This document shows, piece after piece, positions 12,815 to 14,863 of a DNA stretch of 14,863 nt. Position 1 is the stretch's first letter. Each line of letters opens with the position of its first letter. A program made the translations under genes and the position numbers. The notes beneath the pieces were generated by a model. That model was not told the DNA's origin. It searched no databases and was given only the letters and a program-made list of their open reading frames with translations. Source of the DNA: Halieaceae bacterium (GTDB taxonomy: Bacteria; Pseudomonadota; Gammaproteobacteria; Pseudomonadales; Halieaceae); assembly GCA_003523185.1 (NCBI GenBank), contig DPGN01000001.1, positions 16,501 through 31,363 of the forward strand, read 5' to 3'.

Positions 12815-13948
12815 GTGGAACTTCGACTGTACCCAAGCGTTAATGATTTACCCAAAGCGACTTGGGACGCGTCGTTCTCGACTGGCTACCCCTTTCTCAC
12901 GCACAGGTTTCTCGAAGGCTTAGAAAGATCAGGTAGTACGGGCAGTCAGTCTGGTTGGCAAAACTGTCACCTTGGTCTTTGGGATAAGGATCAGCCAATC
13001 GCCCTAGCCCCCGGATTTTTGAAGAGCCACAGTTACGGTGAATATGTCTTCGACTGGTCATGGGCTGATGCCTGGCACCGGAGTGGTTTGGACTACTATC
13101 CGAAGCTTGTAACTGGCGTACCGTTTACACCGGCGACTGGACCTCGGTTATGGACAGACAACAACCATCCTGATGCCCAGCTCGAGTTGATCTCTGCTGT
13201 CACTGACTGGTGCGCGTCCGAGAATATCTCGAGCTGGCATATTTTGTTTCCGGACGAAACGACCTCAACACAGCTGGCAAATGCCGGCCTGATGCAGCGC
13301 ATGACCACGCAGTTCCATTGGTTTAACCGAAACTACTCAGATTTCGATGACTTTCTGTCCGCCTTCAATAGTCGAAAACGCAAGGCCCTCAAGAAAGAAC
13401 GAGCAGCAATCGCGGCTCAGAACCTACAACTTGTTACCAAAACAGGTAGCGGCATTCGCGAGGAAGACTGGGCATTTTTTTACTACTGTTATCAGACGAC
13501 CTACCTGAAACGCAGCGGCCACCAAGGTTATTTGACCGGCGACTTCTTTACGAAGGTCTGCCCTCAGTTAGGTGAAAGCACCGTCATGGTCATTGCGCAC
13601 GAAGGTGAGAAGCCAGTCGCCGCCGCGCTGTACTTCGTTGATGACGATACGTTGTACGGTCGCTACTGGGGCTGCCTTAAGGAATTTGATTTCTTGCACT
13701 TCGAGGCCTGCTACTACCGTGGCATCGAGTATTGTATTGAGCACGGTATCAGCCGCTTCGATCCGGGTGCGCAAGGCGAACATAAAATACAGCGTGGCTT
13801 CGAGCCCACACTCACCTATTCAAACCACTGGGTAGCCGAACCACGGTTAAAAGACGCTGTTGCCGACTTTTGCCGGCGAGACTGTGATCACGTTCGTCGC
13901 TACCGGGACGAGGCTGCGACGTTACTACCCTTTAAACAGGAATCGTAA
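12815..13948 (+). CDS. FemAB/GNAT-like protein of the COG3146 (PF04339, DUF482) family
   Basis: The 377-residue protein matches a widespread proteobacterial family with a double acyl-CoA N-acyltransferase fold, often labelled 'GNAT family N-acetyltransferase' or 'peptidoglycan biosynthesis/recognition'; the biochemical role is not established. Family signatures are GYPFLTHRFLEGLERSG (24-40), YGEYVFDWSWADAWHRSG (74-91), YYPKLVTGVPFTPATGPRL (94-112), RKRKALKKER (187-196), LYGRYWG (280-286), FHFEACYYRGIEYCIEHG-like sequence (294-311, here LHFEACYY) and GAQGEHKIQRGFE (318-330). There is no signal peptide or membrane segment, so it is probably cytosolic. The FemAB-like fold suggests aminoacyl or acyl transfer, but no substrate can be named. 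The start is GTG 12815 with a weak ribosome site. It follows ubiA by 28 bases and is convergent with yaaA (16-base gap). Confidence 0.85.
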   Translation: MELRLYPSVNDLPKATWDASFSTGYPFLTHRFLEGLERSGSTGSQSGWQNCHLGLWDKDQPIALAPGFLKSHSYGEYVFDWSWADAWHRSGLDYYPKLVTGVPFTPATGPRLWTDNNHPDAQLELISAVTDWCASENISSWHILFPDETTSTQLANAGLMQRMTTQFHWFNRNYSDFDDFLSAFNSRKRKALKKERAAIAAQNLQLVTKTGSGIREEDWAFFYYCYQTTYLKRSGHQGYLTGDFFTKVCPQLGESTVMVIAHEGEKPVAAALYFVDDDTLYGRYWGCLKEFDFLHFEACYYRGIEYCIEHGISRFDPGAQGEHKIQRGFEPTLTYSNHWVAEPRLKDAVADFCRRDCDHVRRYRDEAATLLPFKQES

Positions 13949-13964
13949 CACCTGATATCGTCGG

Positions 13965-14744
13965 CTACGCTGGCGCCTCGTCACGTAAAAAGACCCATTG
14001 CGGTCCTTTGGAGTGTTCCTCGCTAAAGTAGTACCCGGATCCATTAAACGCCTTGAGCGCCTCGGGATCAGTAATTCGATTGTCAATGATGTAACGGGCC
14101 ATGACGCCTCGCGCCTTTTTGGCGAAAAACGAAATCATCTTGTACTGACCGTTCTTGAGGTCTTTGAACTGCGGTGTAATGACGTCAGCCTTCAGCCCTT
14201 TTGGCTTCACCGCCTTGAAGTACTCATTGGAAGCCAAATTAATCAGGACGTCGGTATTAGCCGAGACCAGATCTTCATTGAGGGTATCCGTCACGCGATC
14301 ACCCCAAAATTCATAGAGATTCTTGCCGCGTTGGTTTGCAAACTTAAGCCCCATCTCAAGTCGATATGGCTGCATGAGGTCCAGAGGCCGCAGCAGGCCA
14401 TAGAGGCCAGATAGAATTCTCAGTCTGGACTGCGCGAACTCGAGATCACTTTCGCTCATCGAATCTGCCTCAAGGCCCGTGTAAACGTCGCCTTTGAACG
14501 CAAGCACCGCCTGCTTTGCATTATCGGAGCTCGCCTCTTCCTGCCAGTTCATAAAGCGCGCGTGATTGAGGTCCGCAATCGACTCGCTCACACCCATAAG
14601 CGAACGAATATCATCCGGAGCTAGCTTTCTAGCGTCGTCTACTAACAGGGCCGACTGATCCATAAATCGCGGAGTCGTTGAGGTCGCTGTTGTAGACGGT
14701 GTCTCGTAATCCAGTGTTTTTGCTGGCGACAGTACGGTAAGCAC
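13965..14744 (-). CDS. yaaA: Peroxide stress protein YaaA
   Basis: YaaA (DUF328 family) lowers the level of reactive intracellular iron during hydrogen peroxide stress in E. coli, limiting damage to DNA and proteins. The 259-residue protein matches along its length: SPAKTLDYETP (6-16), AFKGDVYTGLEA (82-93), LSGLYGLLRPLDLMQPYRLE (111-130), LYEFWGD (143-149), VLINLASNEYFKAVKPK (166-182) and SFFAKKARGVMARYII (205-220). The start is GTG (14742-14744) with a purine-rich AGAGAG upstream. On its strand TATCAT (14776-14781, reverse) is a possible -10 without a good -35. I see no obvious OxyR site, although YaaA is OxyR-controlled in E. coli. It is convergent with the GNAT-like gene and divergent from the partial gene at the right edge. 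Confidence 0.96.
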   Translation of the reverse strand: MLTVLSPAKTLDYETPSTTATSTTPRFMDQSALLVDDARKLAPDDIRSLMGVSESIADLNHARFMNWQEEASSDNAKQAVLAFKGDVYTGLEADSMSESDLEFAQSRLRILSGLYGLLRPLDLMQPYRLEMGLKFANQRGKNLYEFWGDRVTDTLNEDLVSANTDVLINLASNEYFKAVKPKGLKADVITPQFKDLKNGQYKMISFFAKKARGVMARYIIDNRITDPEALKAFNGSGYYFSEEHSKGPQWVFLRDEAPA

Positions 14745-14816
14745 AGTGAATCTCTCTGCAATTGATGTTCACACGATGATAACCTTCAACGTCGTATTGA
14801 GGAACGGGTCATTACA

Positions 14817-14863
14817 GTGAAGTACTGGGCAACTCTTGCGCAGACAATCGATGGTGTAAGCCG
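14817..14863 (+). CDS. Start of a + strand gene cut by the window edge; possibly a TRAP transporter small permease
   Basis: From GTG 14817 the frame stays open to the edge and gives MKYWATLAQTIDGVS. GAGGAA (14799-14804) could be its ribosome site, though 12 bases is a long spacing. The N-terminus, with a short polar 'LAQTIDGVS' stretch, resembles the start of DctQ-type TRAP small permeases, which often begin with a similar segment before the first membrane helix. Fifteen residues are too few for a firm call. The 72 bases between it and yaaA must hold promoters for both genes; I see no clear hexamer pair there. Confidence 0.35.
   Translation, partial: MKYWATLAQTIDGVS

Noticed and set aside
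14745..14816. An OxyR or iron-box operator in front of yaaA
   Set aside because: I looked because yaaA is peroxide-induced in E. coli, but found no convincing ATAG-type OxyR or Fur-like repeat in these 72 bases.
1..14863. Mobile element, defence system, CRISPR array or biosynthetic cluster
   Set aside because: All genes are recognisable core genes in a conserved order; no direct-repeat arrays, transposase, integrase, toxin-antitoxin pair or defence domain was seen.

Overview
This window reads as a chromosomal core-gene segment of a gammaproteobacterium, most likely a marine member of the Cellvibrionales/Halieaceae type. That placement is inferred from protein resemblance and gene order; no database search was possible. 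The order combines two known arrangements. The enterobacterial one is coaBC - slmA> <pyrE <rph yicC>. The pseudomonad one is coaBC - argB - pyrE - crc - rph - yicC - gmk - rpoZ - spoT - ridA - recG - ubiA. Nearly all sequence is coding, gaps are short, and I see no tRNA, rRNA, insertion sequence, integrase, CRISPR array or phage gene. No stretch over 300 bases lacks a gene.

Region 1 (2-2080, + strand): the 3' end of coaBC (coenzyme A synthesis), argB (arginine synthesis) and slmA (nucleoid occlusion). Region 2 (2088-4384): pyrE (-), a Crc-like protein with a degenerate nuclease fold (+) and rph (-). The 120-base pyrE/crc divergent gap is rich in short palindromes. Region 3 (4464-8913, +): yicC - gmk - rpoZ - spoT - ridA, a block that joins RNA decay, GMP phosphorylation, the RNA polymerase omega subunit and ppGpp turnover. 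A good sigma70-like promoter lies just before rpoZ. Region 4 (8919-9758, -): a YeeZ-like NAD(P)-binding protein. Region 5 (9811-13948, +): recG, ubiA and a FemAB/GNAT-like gene of poorly known function. Region 6: yaaA (-, peroxide stress and iron), followed at the right edge by a fragment of a + strand gene that may encode a TRAP transporter small permease.

Four start sites were set later than the longest open frame allows: yicC (4464), rpoZ (6026), recG (9811) and ubiA (probably 11905). Seven of the fifteen complete genes use GTG or TTG starts, including all five complete genes after 8919. The four convergent gene pairs are separated by only 5-17 bases, with no recognisable intrinsic terminator between them.

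I found no clear new multi-gene system. The most interesting leads are regulatory: a perfect AANAANAA (Hfq/Crc-type) motif over the crc start codon, the palindrome-rich pyrE/crc control region, a GC-rich discriminator behind the rpoZ-spoT promoter, overlapping divergent -10 elements between recG and its neighbour, and a departure from the usual RXKD motif in SpoT.
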